Assembly: GCA_046291695.1 (NCBI GenBank)
Contig: JBKBSO010000001.1
Location: forward strand, 62,001 to 126,000
Direction: 5' to 3'
DNA: 64,000 nucleotides
DNA from: PNNG01 sp046291695
GTDB lineage: Bacteria; Bacteroidota; Bacteroidia; UBA7662
Made by a program: the position numbers and the translations under genes
Part shown: one piece after another, positions 8,024-17,206 of the stretch
How the letters are laid out: each line of letters starts with the position of its first letter
Position numbering within the stretch: position 1 is the first letter of the stretch
The notes under the pieces: model-generated
The model's input: the letters and a program-made list of their open reading frames with translations, nothing else
The model's database searches: none
What the model was told of the DNA's origin: nothing

Positions 8024-9250
8024 TTAAGCCAACTTCGCCTGCAAATGGCTGTTCAGTTTCTCTAAGAACTCCTCGGTATTGAGGTAATGTTCGCCATGAT
8101 TCACTTTATTGCCATGGATACACACTGCCAAATCTTTGGTCATGTAGCCGGCTTCCACCGTTTCGATGCAAACTGCTTCGAGCTTATGACAGAAGTCAAT
8201 AAGCGCTTGGTTACCATCTAACTTGCCACGGAATTCTAAACCTCTGGTCCAGGCAAAAATGCTAGCAATAGGATTTGTGCTGGTGGGTTTTCCCTGCTGG
8301 TGCATGCGGTAATGGCGGGTAACAGTACCGTGTGCTGCTTCTGCTTCCATAGTTTTGCCATCGGGAGTAACCAGGGTGGAAGTCATCAACCCAAGCGAAC
8401 CAAAACCTTGGGCAACCGTATCACTTTGTACGTCGCCATCGTAGTTCTTGCAGGCCCATACAAAATTGCCATTCCATTTGAGGGCAGAGGCCACCATATC
8501 GTCAATCAAGCGATGTTCGTACACGATTCCCGTAGCTTCAAATTGTGTTTTATAGTCGCGCTGATAAATTTCTTCGAAGATGTCTTTAAAGCGACCATCG
8601 TATTTTTTGAGGATGGTGTTTTTGGTGGATAGGTAGAGCGGCCATTTTTTGCTTAACGCCTGGTTAAAGCAGGCATGCGCAAAACCACGAATCGATTCGT
8701 CGGTATTGTACATGGCCAGCGCCACACCATCACTTTTGAAGTTATACACCTCAAACTCCTGCACACTGCCATCCTCGCCTTCAAACTTCACAGTGAGCTT
8801 ACCCTTTCCTTTGGTTACAAAGTCAGTAGCCCGGTACTGATCGCCAAATGCATGGCGGCCAATGCAAATGGGCGCGGTCCAATTGGGTACAAGTCTTGGG
8901 ATATTTTTCATGACAATGGGCTCACGAAAAACCGTTCCGTCGAGGATGTTGCGGATGGTGCCGTTGGGTGACTTCCACATCTGCTTCAAACCAAATTCTT
9001 GTACGCGTTGTTCATCAGGCGTAATGGTGGCACATTTGATGCCCACATTGTATTTTTTGATCGCCTCTGCTGCATCTATGGTCACCTGGTCGTTGGTGGC
9101 ATCGCGATGCTCCATGCCCAGATCGTAATACTTAATGTCGAGATCGAGGTAGGGTAAAATAAGTTTTTCTTTGATGTAGGCCCAAATGATGCGGGTCATT
9201 TCATCACCATCCAGTTCTACAACAGGATTGGCAACTTTTATCTTTTGCAT
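8024..9250 (-). CDS. icd: NADP-dependent isocitrate dehydrogenase, eukaryotic-like subfamily
   Basis: A 408-residue homodimeric-type IDH that oxidises isocitrate to 2-oxoglutarate in the TCA cycle. The N-terminus PVVELDGDEMTRIIW, the substrate loop WKSPNGTIRNILDGTVFREP and the GDEMTR / KKWPLYLSTKNTILKKYDGRFKD-type segments are those of subfamily II, close to mitochondrial/cytosolic eukaryotic IDH rather than the E. coli enzyme. The adenine-binding region is AAHGTVTRHYR. It is monocistronic with its own terminator; the intron relic lies beyond that terminator. Confidence 0.95.
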   Translation of the reverse strand: MQKIKVANPVVELDGDEMTRIIWAYIKEKLILPYLDLDIKYYDLGMEHRDATNDQVTIDAAEAIKKYNVGIKCATITPDEQRVQEFGLKQMWKSPNGTIRNILDGTVFREPIVMKNIPRLVPNWTAPICIGRHAFGDQYRATDFVTKGKGKLTVKFEGEDGSVQEFEVYNFKSDGVALAMYNTDESIRGFAHACFNQALSKKWPLYLSTKNTILKKYDGRFKDIFEEIYQRDYKTQFEATGIVYEHRLIDDMVASALKWNGNFVWACKNYDGDVQSDTVAQGFGSLGLMTSTLVTPDGKTMEAEAAHGTVTRHYRMHQQGKPTSTNPIASIFAWTRGLEFRGKLDGNQALIDFCHKLEAVCIETVEAGYMTKDLAVCIHGNKVNHGEHYLNTEEFLEKLNSHLQAKLA

Positions 9251-9312
9251 GCTAAAATAATTTGATGGGCAATTTTAGGCAATTTTAGGGGAAATCGATA
9301 AAAATTAAGCAA

Positions 9313-9753
9313 TTAAGCTTGTCTTTGTTTGGAGATATAGCGGAAACTCAAACGATAGGCCAGCACACTGAGTGGCAGGCAGAGGACCAACCAACCAACA
9401 ACGGCCTCATGTGCCCAGCGCAATACCGAGCTTAGCGTTCCCCATTGCACTTCCGACCTCAGGCTGATGTACTGCCCTTGTTCGCCACTTCCCATGACCA
9501 AGCTACCCAACCAACTGAAAGGTAGCATCAAGGCCAATTGTAGCGGGTATACGGCATAGAGCAGTAAAAGCACTACCGGTAAATTGAGCCGAAATAACCA
9601 TACAACGCCTAAACTAATTACGCTCACGGGCCCTAAGATCGGGAATATGCCTGCCGACAGTCCGTATGCCAGCGAAACGGCCATGGTATGGGGACTTGCG
9701 TTTCCGTGCAGCAAAACACGCAACTGAAGCCATTTTTTACGCATATATGGCAA
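9313..9753 (-). CDS. DUF2062 membrane protein
   Basis: A 146-residue protein with three hydrophobic segments. The DUF2062 signature is visible near the N-terminus: a basic stretch, then SPHTMAVSLAYGLSAGIFPI, followed by the L-N-L-P-V-V-L-L helix. The family consists of small membrane proteins of unknown role, sometimes fused to glycosyltransferases; no such fusion is present here. It lies between icd and elbB, all on the minus strand, 36 bases from elbB. Confidence 0.8.
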   Translation of the reverse strand: MPYMRKKWLQLRVLLHGNASPHTMAVSLAYGLSAGIFPILGPVSVISLGVVWLFRLNLPVVLLLLYAVYPLQLALMLPFSWLGSLVMGSGEQGQYISLRSEVQWGTLSSVLRWAHEAVVGWLVLCLPLSVLAYRLSFRYISKQRQA

Positions 9754-9789
9754 AAATCGCTTTCAGCTGTTAATTGAGCGTTAAGTGCC

Positions 9790-10479
9790 TTACAATTTCA
9801 GTAAGGCTTCCACCAATTGTTTGGTGTTCTTACGGATGTCGCTAATGCGGGCTTCCATCATATAGCAGGGTGCGGTTACGATTTTATGCGTTACATCTAC
9901 TTCAATTTGTGTAATGGTACGCATGACCGCTTTGCTACCCACTTGCTCTATGCCGCTACTGATGCCGGCGATATCGTAAGGAGATGGGGCGGCCGTACTG
10001 CCAATGGTAAGATGGGGATGATAATCGCTGCCTTCCAAAGCTTTGGCCACAACCGTTGGGCCCATGCACATGGCGCCAATGGGCTTATTCAAGCGTAAAA
10101 AATCGAGAATCAGGGCTTTCACTAACGGGTCAATTTCACCATCCGGGCCGTTTATGGCCCATTGGTTCAGGTTTTTGGCTGCACCAAAACCTCCGGGAAT
10201 TAAAAGAGCATCAAAATCGGCAGCTTGTATCCGATCTAGTGCCTGAATTTCACCACGTGCAATGCGTGCCGACTCCTTAAGCACGTTGCGTGTTTCCTCC
10301 ATGGGCTCGCCTTTGAGGTGATCGATTACATGATATTGATTTTTGTCGGGTGCTATGCATTGGTAGCTAGCTCCCGCCTCGTCGATAGCCAATAAGCTTA
10401 AAACGGCTTCATGAATTTCGGCCCCATCGTACACCCCACATCCGGAGAGGAGTACGGCAATTTTTTTCTTTGCTGACAT
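9790..10479 (-). CDS. elbB: isoprenoid biosynthesis glyoxalase ElbB
   Basis: A 229-residue DJ-1/PfpI-superfamily protein of the ElbB (SCRP-27A) type. The N-terminal VLLSGCGVYDGAEIHEAV is diagnostic. The nucleophile elbow carries the conserved cysteine in GAMCMGPTV at about residue 134. Glyoxalase III-like activity has been reported for the family. Length matches E. coli ElbB. The frame is open for 19 further codons, but the ATG at 10479 starts the conserved N-terminus, so it was chosen. Divergent from fhs. Confidence 0.9.
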   Translation of the reverse strand: MSAKKKIAVLLSGCGVYDGAEIHEAVLSLLAIDEAGASYQCIAPDKNQYHVIDHLKGEPMEETRNVLKESARIARGEIQALDRIQAADFDALLIPGGFGAAKNLNQWAINGPDGEIDPLVKALILDFLRLNKPIGAMCMGPTVVAKALEGSDYHPHLTIGSTAAPSPYDIAGISSGIEQVGSKAVMRTITQIEVDVTHKIVTAPCYMMEARISDIRKNTKQLVEALLKL

Positions 10480-10544
10480 TACTCTTTTTTTCTGTGAAAA
10501 TACGGCATTTCGGCTTAATTTCAGGGCATAAATCAAAAATTAGC

Positions 10545-12221
10545 ATGTCCATCGACCTAGAAATTGCCCGCAAATTCCCACCCAAACCCATAGCCGAAAT
10601 TGCTTCCAAGCTGAAAATCACCCCTGAACAATTTATTCCATATGGCCACCATATGGCCAAATTGCCGCTCGATTTCATCGATGAAAGCAGGCTCAGGCAG
10701 TCGAAATTGGTATTGGTTTCTGCCACTACGCCTACACCGGCCGGCGAAGGTAAAACAACCATCAGCATCGGACTTACCGACGGACTCAATAAAATCGGAC
10801 GAAAAGCTGTTGCTGCCCTACGCGAACCGAGTCTTGGACCTGTATTCGGCATGAAAGGTGGAGCTACCGGGGGTGGACATGCCCAGGTGCAGCCGATGGA
10901 AGACATCAACCTTCACTTTACTGGTGATTTTGCAGCTGTGGAAAAAGCACATAACCTGCTTTCGGCCATGATTGACAATGCCATACAGGCTAAAATGCCA
11001 CATGTACACATCGACCCGCGCACCGTACGCTGGAAGCGAGTAATGGATATGAACGATCGGGCCTTGCGCCAAATTGTAGTGGGCTTGGGCGGGAAAAGTA
11101 ATGGCTTTTTGCGCGAAACGGGGTTCGATATTACGGCAGCTTCGGAAATTATGGCCATTCTGTGTTTTGCCGACAGCATCAGCGATTTGAAAAAACGATT
11201 GGGCAACATCTACATCGGCAACGATTTTGAAGGCAATGCCCTGTTTGCGCGCGATATCAAAGCCGAAGGGGCAATGGCTGCCTTATTGAAGCACGCCATA
11301 CGTCCGAACCTGGTGCAAACACTCGAAGGCAATCCTGTATTGCTGCATGGTGGTCCATTCGCCAATATTGCGCAAGGCACTAATACCGTAATTGCCACCA
11401 AAATGGCCATGAGCTTAAGCGAAATGGTGGTGACAGAAGCTGGCTTTGCCTTCGATTTAGGGGGTGAAAAGTTTCTCGACCTCAAATGTCGCTATGCGGA
11501 TATTTCTCCTGCAGTGGTGGTGCTGGTAACCACGGTGAGGGCGCTTAAATACCACGGCGGGCAGCCGGTGAAAGAGCTTCAATCCGAAAATGCAAAGGCC
11601 TTGCATGCAGGTTTTGCCAATTTGAAGCGACATGCTGAAAATGTGAAAAAGTTCAACCTCACACCCATCATTGCTATTAATCGCTTTCCTACCGATACTG
11701 AGTTTGAGTTAGCCGAATTGCTAGCCCTATGCAAAAATGCCGCGTACACTGCCGCAGTAGCCGAAGTTTGGGCAAAGGGTGGAGAAGGTGCACGCCAGTT
11801 AGCCGAATTGGTAGCCGAGGCAGCCGACAAGCAGCCGGCGGCTCAGCAGCACCGGATGTTGTACCCTAACGATGCCAGCATGATCGATAAAATCAGCACG
11901 GTTGCTCATGAGATTTACCGTGCAAAGGGCGTGAAATTTGCGCCAAAAGCACAAAGCGATTTAAAAACCATCGAAAAGCTGGGCTTGGGCCATTTGCCGG
12001 TATGTATTGCGAAAACCCAGTATTCTTTTAGCGATAATCCTAAAGCCATTGGCACTACCGAAGATTTTGAGATTACCATACGCGAAATTGAAGTTGCCGC
12101 AGGTGCCGGTTTTGTCATACCCATTGCCGGTGAATTGATGCGCATGCCTGGTTTGCCTAATCATCCCGCTGCCGAAAATATCGATATTAACGATATGGGG
12201 CAAATTAGCGGGCTGTTTTAG
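10545..12221 (+). CDS. fhs: formate--tetrahydrofolate ligase
   Basis: A 558-residue enzyme that makes 10-formyl-THF from formate, ATP and THF. It shows the nucleotide-binding TPTPAGEGKTT loop near residue 63, followed by REPSLGPVFGMKGGATGGGH, one of the most conserved stretches of the family, and EAGFAFDLGGEKFLDLKCR. The C-terminus MPGLPNHPAAENIDI is also canonical. The start at 10545 was chosen because the family N-terminus begins here and the upstream 25 codons overlap elbB. Works with folD at 43.6-44.5 kb in one-carbon metabolism. Confidence 0.95.
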   Translation: MSIDLEIARKFPPKPIAEIASKLKITPEQFIPYGHHMAKLPLDFIDESRLRQSKLVLVSATTPTPAGEGKTTISIGLTDGLNKIGRKAVAALREPSLGPVFGMKGGATGGGHAQVQPMEDINLHFTGDFAAVEKAHNLLSAMIDNAIQAKMPHVHIDPRTVRWKRVMDMNDRALRQIVVGLGGKSNGFLRETGFDITAASEIMAILCFADSISDLKKRLGNIYIGNDFEGNALFARDIKAEGAMAALLKHAIRPNLVQTLEGNPVLLHGGPFANIAQGTNTVIATKMAMSLSEMVVTEAGFAFDLGGEKFLDLKCRYADISPAVVVLVTTVRALKYHGGQPVKELQSENAKALHAGFANLKRHAENVKKFNLTPIIAINRFPTDTEFELAELLALCKNAAYTAAVAEVWAKGGEGARQLAELVAEAADKQPAAQQHRMLYPNDASMIDKISTVAHEIYRAKGVKFAPKAQSDLKTIEKLGLGHLPVCIAKTQYSFSDNPKAIGTTEDFEITIREIEVAAGAGFVIPIAGELMRMPGLPNHPAAENIDINDMGQISGLF

Positions 12222-12549
12222 GTTGGAAGCCGGGTTATTTGCAATGCGTAATATTCAAGATTCAAAATCGGAGTGTGCTATAATTCATTAGGAACGTTTG
12301 CGATCATCCGACTGAAAATTCGGGATTCGTCGCTCTTGCTCACACACGCACTATTGGGCATGCGGAGGAGGGAACAACCCATTGGCATCGCCTTCGTTCG
12401 TAGAACGCTCGGATTTGAACGCCGCCAGAAGGAGTGTCATGAGTACAGTGAAATTCACCTGACATCAACTGATCCTGAAGGGGCTGTTTCTACGACTGTG
12501 CTAATTTGTTCGCACCTGCTGTGTACGTTTCCGTTTTAACTCAACGACA
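12222..12549. other. intergenic stretch without recognisable gene
   Basis: 328 bases between the convergent fhs and ABC-transporter genes. One 88-codon frame (12273-12539, plus) is open, but it has no recognisable family and little hydrophobic or domain-like order. No terminator hairpin, tRNA or repeat could be confirmed. It may be decayed sequence. Confidence 0.5.
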
Positions 12550-14316
12550 TTAATTAAAATCCGAAAACGACCTTTCGCCAATTTGTTGGCGCCACATGGC
12601 GTAATACAAGCCCTTTTGCGCAAGCAAACTATCGTGGCCACCGGTTTCTACAATCTTGCCTTTTTCGAGCACATAAATGCGGTCGGCATGCATGATGGTG
12701 CTCAATCGGTGAGCAATCAAAACGGTGATGTGTTCGTCGGTGCTGCTCAGCTCGCGTACGGTTTTCGAAATTTCTTCTTCCGTTATCGAGTCAAGGGCAG
12801 AAGTAGCTTCGTCGAACACCAGCAGCCTAGGATTCCGGAGCAATGCCCTGGCGATACTCAAACGTTGTTTTTCACCCCCCGAAACTTTTACCCCGCCTTC
12901 ACCTATCACCGAATCCAAGCCATTTTCGGCCCGGGCCAATAGCCCCTGACATGCAGCCCTTTCTAAAGCCACTAAACAAGCTTCGTCTTGGGCATCGGGT
13001 GCAGCAAAAAGTAGGTTTTCGCGTATGGTTCCTGCAAAAAGTTGGGTGTCTTGGGTAACAAAGCCAATGCCGGCACGTAGCTCGTCGAGGTCGATAGCTT
13101 CCGACGGAGTTTGGTTATAATAAATTTGCCCTTGTTGAGGTGGATATAAACCCACCAAGAGTTTCACCAATGTAGTTTTGCCTGAACCAGAGGGCCCTAC
13201 AAAGGCTATTGTTTCGCCCCTGCGCACTTCAAAACTTACCTCCTCCAAAGCAGCTTGCCTGGCCGTTTTGTGCTTAAAGCTTACCCGGTTAAACACCAAC
13301 TTGTGTAGGGGACCAATTGCCTTGGGTGAGCTAGGCTTGGTTTCTTTTGGCCGGCTTAATATGTTTTTGAAATTATTAAGCGAAACCTCTGTTTCGCGAT
13401 ATATATTGATGATGTTGCCTAGTTCCTGCAAGGGGCCGAAGATGAAGAAGCTATAAATGAACAAGCTGAAAAATTGACCAACGGTAATTTTATCGGCAAA
13501 AATGAGGTATAGCATCATCATCAAAATACCGTTCCGCATCAGGTTTACAAAGGTGCCTTGAATAAAGCTCAAACTGCGGATGTATTTTACCTTGCGCAGC
13601 TCTAAACCAAGTATTAGCCCCGTAATTCTATTCAAGCGGTTGGTTTCTTGTTGCGCCAATCCCAGGCTTTTTACCAACTCAATGTTCCGAAGCGATTCGG
13701 TTGTGCTGCCAGCCAAGGCAGTAGTTTCGCCTACAATGGTTTTTTGGATGCGCTTGATTCGTTTACTCAGTACGGAACTCAAAATACCTAGTAACGGAAT
13801 GGCCGAAAAATAAACCGGTGCAATCGCCCAATACACATGATAAGCGTAAATCATTACAAATACCACACCTACCAGAGAAGTAAACAGGGTATTTACCGTG
13901 GCCGCTACCAGCTTTTCAACATCACTGCGCACTTTTTGCAAAATACCCAAGGTTTCGCCCGAGCGTTGGTCCTCAAAATCTTGATATGGCAATTCGAGCG
14001 AATGCGTGAGCCCGTCAGTATAAATCTGCGCCCCTAAACGCTGGGTGACGACATTAACGTAGTAGTCCTGAAAATTTTTGGCAATTCTGCTTACCATGGC
14101 CACACCCATGGCAGCTAAAATTAACAGTCCAGCTCCCTCAATGAACCCCTTTGCCGTATTTGGTCGGTGACTGGCATCGGCCACCACAAAGCGATCGATG
14201 ATTTTTTGAAAAATCCAGGGATCGAGCAAAGAAAATACCTGGTTGATGGCGGCTAACAACAAAGCCAGTAAGACGAGTTTCCAATAGCCTTTAAGGTAGG
14301 TGTAAAGTAATTGCAT
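12550..14316 (-). CDS. ABC exporter, fused membrane and ATPase domains
   Basis: A 588-residue half-transporter. The N-terminal ABC transmembrane domain (about 1-330, six helices) is followed by the nucleotide-binding domain with Walker A GPSGSGKTT, Q-loop FVTQDTQLF, signature VSGGEKQRLS, Walker B LLVFDEATSALD and H-loop IAHRLST. It belongs to the MsbA/lipid-multidrug exporter group and probably works as a homodimer; the substrate cannot be inferred. The ATG at 14316 (MQLLYTYLKGYWK) was preferred over one nine codons upstream because it begins the usual pre-helix segment. Confidence 0.92.
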   Translation of the reverse strand: MQLLYTYLKGYWKLVLLALLLAAINQVFSLLDPWIFQKIIDRFVVADASHRPNTAKGFIEGAGLLILAAMGVAMVSRIAKNFQDYYVNVVTQRLGAQIYTDGLTHSLELPYQDFEDQRSGETLGILQKVRSDVEKLVAATVNTLFTSLVGVVFVMIYAYHVYWAIAPVYFSAIPLLGILSSVLSKRIKRIQKTIVGETTALAGSTTESLRNIELVKSLGLAQQETNRLNRITGLILGLELRKVKYIRSLSFIQGTFVNLMRNGILMMMLYLIFADKITVGQFFSLFIYSFFIFGPLQELGNIINIYRETEVSLNNFKNILSRPKETKPSSPKAIGPLHKLVFNRVSFKHKTARQAALEEVSFEVRRGETIAFVGPSGSGKTTLVKLLVGLYPPQQGQIYYNQTPSEAIDLDELRAGIGFVTQDTQLFAGTIRENLLFAAPDAQDEACLVALERAACQGLLARAENGLDSVIGEGGVKVSGGEKQRLSIARALLRNPRLLVFDEATSALDSITEEEISKTVRELSSTDEHITVLIAHRLSTIMHADRIYVLEKGKIVETGGHDSLLAQKGLYYAMWRQQIGERSFSDFN

Positions 14317-14402
14317 GCTGCAAATTAAGCTGACACAGCCCACTTAAGTTCAAAGCCGGACGAAGTTTTTGCAGTTTATGCCTTAAATTCGTTCCGGAAT
14401 AA

Positions 14403-14410
14403 TAATTTTG
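14403..14410 (+). promoter_or_regulatory. -7 box (TAATTTTG)
   Basis: TAnnTTTG match ending 22 bases before the ATG of the 172-residue outer-membrane-like protein gene. No clear TTG upstream. Confidence 0.45.
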
Positions 14411-14432
14411 GGCTTTCCGACTTTAAGTAAGC

Positions 14433-14951
14433 ATGTATAAATACTTCCTGACCGTTCTTATTGCATTCTTTGGAACTGAGGCAAGCGCCCAAATGCGTCG
14501 GGCCGACTTCCTAAATATTGGTATTAATGGTGGAGCAGCCAATTACCGCGATCGTGCGAATAGTCAGGGGGTTGGCATCTCGGCTTCAGCTGACTTAAAT
14601 ATCAACAGCATATTGTTTGCCAATGTTGGGGTGAATTACAATATTTATGGCACCGAAAACAACAACACCATAATTAATTTTGGACTTAAAACCTTCGTAT
14701 ATCGGTTTATTTATGTGCATCCATATGCAGGTTTTGTGCGCATTTTGGCTGAACCGGTTACGGTTAAGCGCGGTTCTCTGGGATTAGGGGTGGGGGCAGC
14801 GGTTCCCTTAGATATGCGGCACATCAACTTTGAATTGGGCATAGAAGCCCTGCCATATTACGCAGCAGGTACTTATTATTTGTACGGAAAAATGAGTTTT
14901 CCGCTCTTCTTTGGCAATATGGATGAAGAAGAACGCCGCCGTCGCCGATAA
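14433..14951 (+). CDS. predicted outer-membrane beta-barrel-like protein (unrecognised)
   Basis: A 172-residue protein with an N-terminal signal peptide (MYKYFLTVLIAFFGTEASAQ, cleavage after SAQ). The mature part alternates polar and hydrophobic residues with many aromatic and glycine positions (FANVGVNYNIYGTENN, FVYRFIYVHPYAGFVRIL, YYAAGTYYLYGKMSFPLFF), as in small eight-stranded barrels. It ends in a basic/acidic tail EEERRRRR instead of the usual terminal aromatic residue, which is odd for a barrel. It has its own promoter box and no functional neighbour. Confidence 0.65.
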   Translation: MYKYFLTVLIAFFGTEASAQMRRADFLNIGINGGAANYRDRANSQGVGISASADLNINSILFANVGVNYNIYGTENNNTIINFGLKTFVYRFIYVHPYAGFVRILAEPVTVKRGSLGLGVGAAVPLDMRHINFELGIEALPYYAAGTYYLYGKMSFPLFFGNMDEEERRRRR

Positions 14952-14960
14952 GCCATCAAT

Positions 14961-14980
14961 AGGCCGTATATTTGCGGCCT
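14961..14980 (+). promoter_or_regulatory. ychF promoter: -7 box enclosed in inverted repeat
   Basis: AGGCCG, then the perfect -7 box TATATTTG (14967-14974), then CGGCCT: a 6-bp inverted repeat whose 8-base loop is exactly the -7 element. The box ends 17 bases before the ychF ATG. The same geometry is seen at 32412-32435 and 24983-25000. Confidence 0.65.
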
Positions 14981-14991
14981 AAATCAAAATC

Positions 14992-16089
14992 ATGGGATTA
15001 AAGTGTGGCATCGTAGGCTTGCCGAATGTGGGTAAGTCCACCTTGTTTAATTGTTTGTCGAATGCGCGTGCTCAGGCCGCTAATTTTCCTTTTTGTACGA
15101 TAGAACCCAATGTCGGAGTCATTACTGTACCCGACACCCGCTTAAATAAGTTGGCCGACTTGGTGAAGCCCGAGCGACTGGTACCTAACACGATTGAAAT
15201 TGTTGACATTGCTGGACTGGTAAAAGGTGCGAGTAAAGGCGAAGGCTTGGGTAATAAGTTCTTGGCCAATATTCGTGAAACCGATGCCATATTACACGTA
15301 TTACGTTGTTTTGGCGATGATAATGTGGTACATGTACATGGCGATGTTAACCCGATTCGTGATAAAGAAATTATCGACACTGAACTGCAGCTGAAGGACC
15401 TAGAGTCAGTAGAGAAAAAGTTGCAGAAAGTAGAACGTGCTGCTAAAACCGGAGATAAAGATGCCAAAGTATCGCTCGACGTGCTGCTGAGGTACAAAAA
15501 TCACCTTGAACAAGGCCTATCGGCGCGTACTGCACCCGTAAGCAATGAAGAGCGAGAAGAAGCAGCCGATTTGTTTCTGCTCACCGAAAAGCCGGTATTG
15601 TACGTATGTAACGTCGATGAAGCTGGTTTGAAAGTCGAAAATGACCATGTAAAGCGGGTAAAGGCCATGGCTGCTGAAGAAGGTGCCGAAGTCTTGGTGA
15701 TTTGTGCAGCCATAGAAGCCGATATTGCCGAGCTCGAAAGTTTTGAAGACCGTCAGTTGTTCCTCGAAGATCTTGGGTTGGAGCAGAGTGGCGTAGAGAA
15801 ATTGATCCATGCGGCCTATCAGTTACTGAAATTGCAGACGTATTTCACAGCAGGAGAGAAAGAAGTGCGGGCCTGGACCATTACACGAGGTACCCTGGCA
15901 CCCCAGGCAGCTGGTGTTATTCATACCGATTTTGAAAAAGGATTTATCAAGGCCGAAGTCATTCATTATCCCGACTTTATCGCCCTGGGTTCATGGGCTG
16001 CCTGTCGCGAAGCTGGAAAAATAGGCATCGAAGGCAAAGGCTATGAAGTGCAAGACGGCGACATCATGCTGTTCCGTTTTAATGTTTAA
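14992..16089 (+). CDS. ychF: redox-regulated ATPase YchF (Obg-like)
   Basis: A 365-residue P-loop protein of the Obg-related YchF/OLA1 family, a ribosome-associated ATPase. G1 is GLPNVGKSTLFN at about 8-19; the G4 position reads NVDE instead of NKxD, which is what gives the family ATP preference. The TGS domain occupies the C-terminus, ending in FEKGFIKAEVIHYPDF and GYEVQDGDIMLFRFNV, canonical for YchF. The agmatinase gene begins three bases after the stop, so the two are probably co-transcribed. Confidence 0.95.
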   Translation: MGLKCGIVGLPNVGKSTLFNCLSNARAQAANFPFCTIEPNVGVITVPDTRLNKLADLVKPERLVPNTIEIVDIAGLVKGASKGEGLGNKFLANIRETDAILHVLRCFGDDNVVHVHGDVNPIRDKEIIDTELQLKDLESVEKKLQKVERAAKTGDKDAKVSLDVLLRYKNHLEQGLSARTAPVSNEEREEAADLFLLTEKPVLYVCNVDEAGLKVENDHVKRVKAMAAEEGAEVLVICAAIEADIAELESFEDRQLFLEDLGLEQSGVEKLIHAAYQLLKLQTYFTAGEKEVRAWTITRGTLAPQAAGVIHTDFEKGFIKAEVIHYPDFIALGSWAACREAGKIGIEGKGYEVQDGDIMLFRFNV

Positions 16090-16092
16090 AAT

Positions 16093-17133
16093 ATGAGCTA
16101 TACCCCCGATTACGATCCCAATGGTGTTGGTCAGGCCAACGGGAATTTATACGGTTTACCCTTTAGCCTCGAAGAAGCTAAGGTGGTGATTATTCCTATT
16201 CCATGGGATGTAACTGTTTCATATGCTGATGGATGTGCTCAGGGACCTAAAGCGATATTAGAAGCATCTCCACAATTAGATTTGTTTGATCCGGATATAA
16301 GCGAAGCCTGGAACATTGGTTTAGCCATGCAGCCTATCGACGAGAAATGGGCTGACCGCTCGTCTCAGTTGCGCAAATCGAGTAGCAAGTACATCAAATG
16401 GTTGGAGCACGGTGCCCCTCCCAGCAAGGCTACACAAATGCTACAAATATTGGGTGATCTCAATGAAAAATGTGGTTTTTTGCTCGACTGGGTCACAGCC
16501 AATTGTCGTATGCGCCTCCAGCAAGGCAAATTGGTAGGTATTTTGGGAGGCGACCACAGCAGCCCGCTTGGCTTGATGACTGCCCTGAGCGAGCAGCACG
16601 ATGAATTTGGCATCTTGCAAATTGATGCCCACATGGACTTACGGGATGCCTATGAAGGTTTTACCTTTAGTCATGCTTCTATCATGTACAATGCACTTAA
16701 ATTACCTGCTGTAAAGCAACTTACGCAGGTTGGTATTCGCGATTATTGTGAAGCTGAAGCCCATTTGGCTCAGGAAGATCCGCGGATTCATGTGTATTAC
16801 GATCGTGATCTCAAACGTGCTGCCTACAGAGGTGAACATTGGGCAACCATTTGCGACAAGCTGGTTAGTGCATTGCCCCAAAAAGTATACATCAGTTTTG
16901 ATATTGATGGCCTTGACCCCAAGCTTTGTCCAAATACCGGCACGCCGGTGCCTGGTGGGCTTGAGTTTGAGCAAGCCATGTACCTGATTGAAGCGGTGGT
17001 ACGCTCAGGACGAACCATTATTGGTTTTGATTTGTGCGAGGTGTCGCCGGGTAAAAAGGGTGATTGGGATGCCAATGTTGGTGCGCGGGTGCTTTATCGC
17101 CTCGCCAATCAAGCCTGGATTTCACAAGGATGA
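16093..17133 (+). CDS. agmatinase-type ureohydrolase
   Basis: A 346-residue member of the arginase/agmatinase/formimidoylglutamase family. Binuclear manganese ligands are present: GGDHS at 152-156, DAHMD at 178-182 and SFDIDGLDP at about 266-274. The stretches GFTFSHAS and TGTPVPGGLEF resemble agmatinases more than arginases, so the likely reaction is agmatine to putrescine and urea; formimidoylglutamase cannot be excluded. The protein is longer than E. coli SpeB because of an N-terminal extension and an insert around 80-130. It is followed by carboxynorspermidine dehydrogenase, which fits polyamine synthesis. Confidence 0.8.
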   Translation: MSYTPDYDPNGVGQANGNLYGLPFSLEEAKVVIIPIPWDVTVSYADGCAQGPKAILEASPQLDLFDPDISEAWNIGLAMQPIDEKWADRSSQLRKSSSKYIKWLEHGAPPSKATQMLQILGDLNEKCGFLLDWVTANCRMRLQQGKLVGILGGDHSSPLGLMTALSEQHDEFGILQIDAHMDLRDAYEGFTFSHASIMYNALKLPAVKQLTQVGIRDYCEAEAHLAQEDPRIHVYYDRDLKRAAYRGEHWATICDKLVSALPQKVYISFDIDGLDPKLCPNTGTPVPGGLEFEQAMYLIEAVVRSGRTIIGFDLCEVSPGKKGDWDANVGARVLYRLANQAWISQG

Positions 17134-17174
17134 TAAGCTTAACGAATTATTTACAGCCTCAATAGGCTTTTTTA

Positions 17175-17182
17175 TACCTTTG
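17175..17182 (+). promoter_or_regulatory. -7 box (TACCTTTG) for carboxynorspermidine dehydrogenase gene
   Basis: Exact TAnnTTTG match between the two polyamine genes, ending 24 bases before the chosen ATG at 17207. It supports that start over longer ones in the open frame. Confidence 0.6.
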
Positions 17183-17206
17183 GGTAAGCAAACGAAAATC
17201 AACAAA

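Noticed and set aside
12400..12440. tRNA T-arm-like sequence (GTTCAAATCC on the minus strand)
   Set aside because: The flanking bases do not form a five-base-pair stem and no anticodon or acceptor arm could be built.
12273..12539. 88-codon open frame between fhs and the ABC exporter
   Set aside because: No recognisable family, random-looking composition and no promoter box; kept only as an intergenic note.
16988..17206. 73-codon N-terminal extension of carboxynorspermidine dehydrogenase
   Set aside because: Overlaps the agmatinase gene in another frame; the Rossmann motif and the -7 box place the start at 17207.
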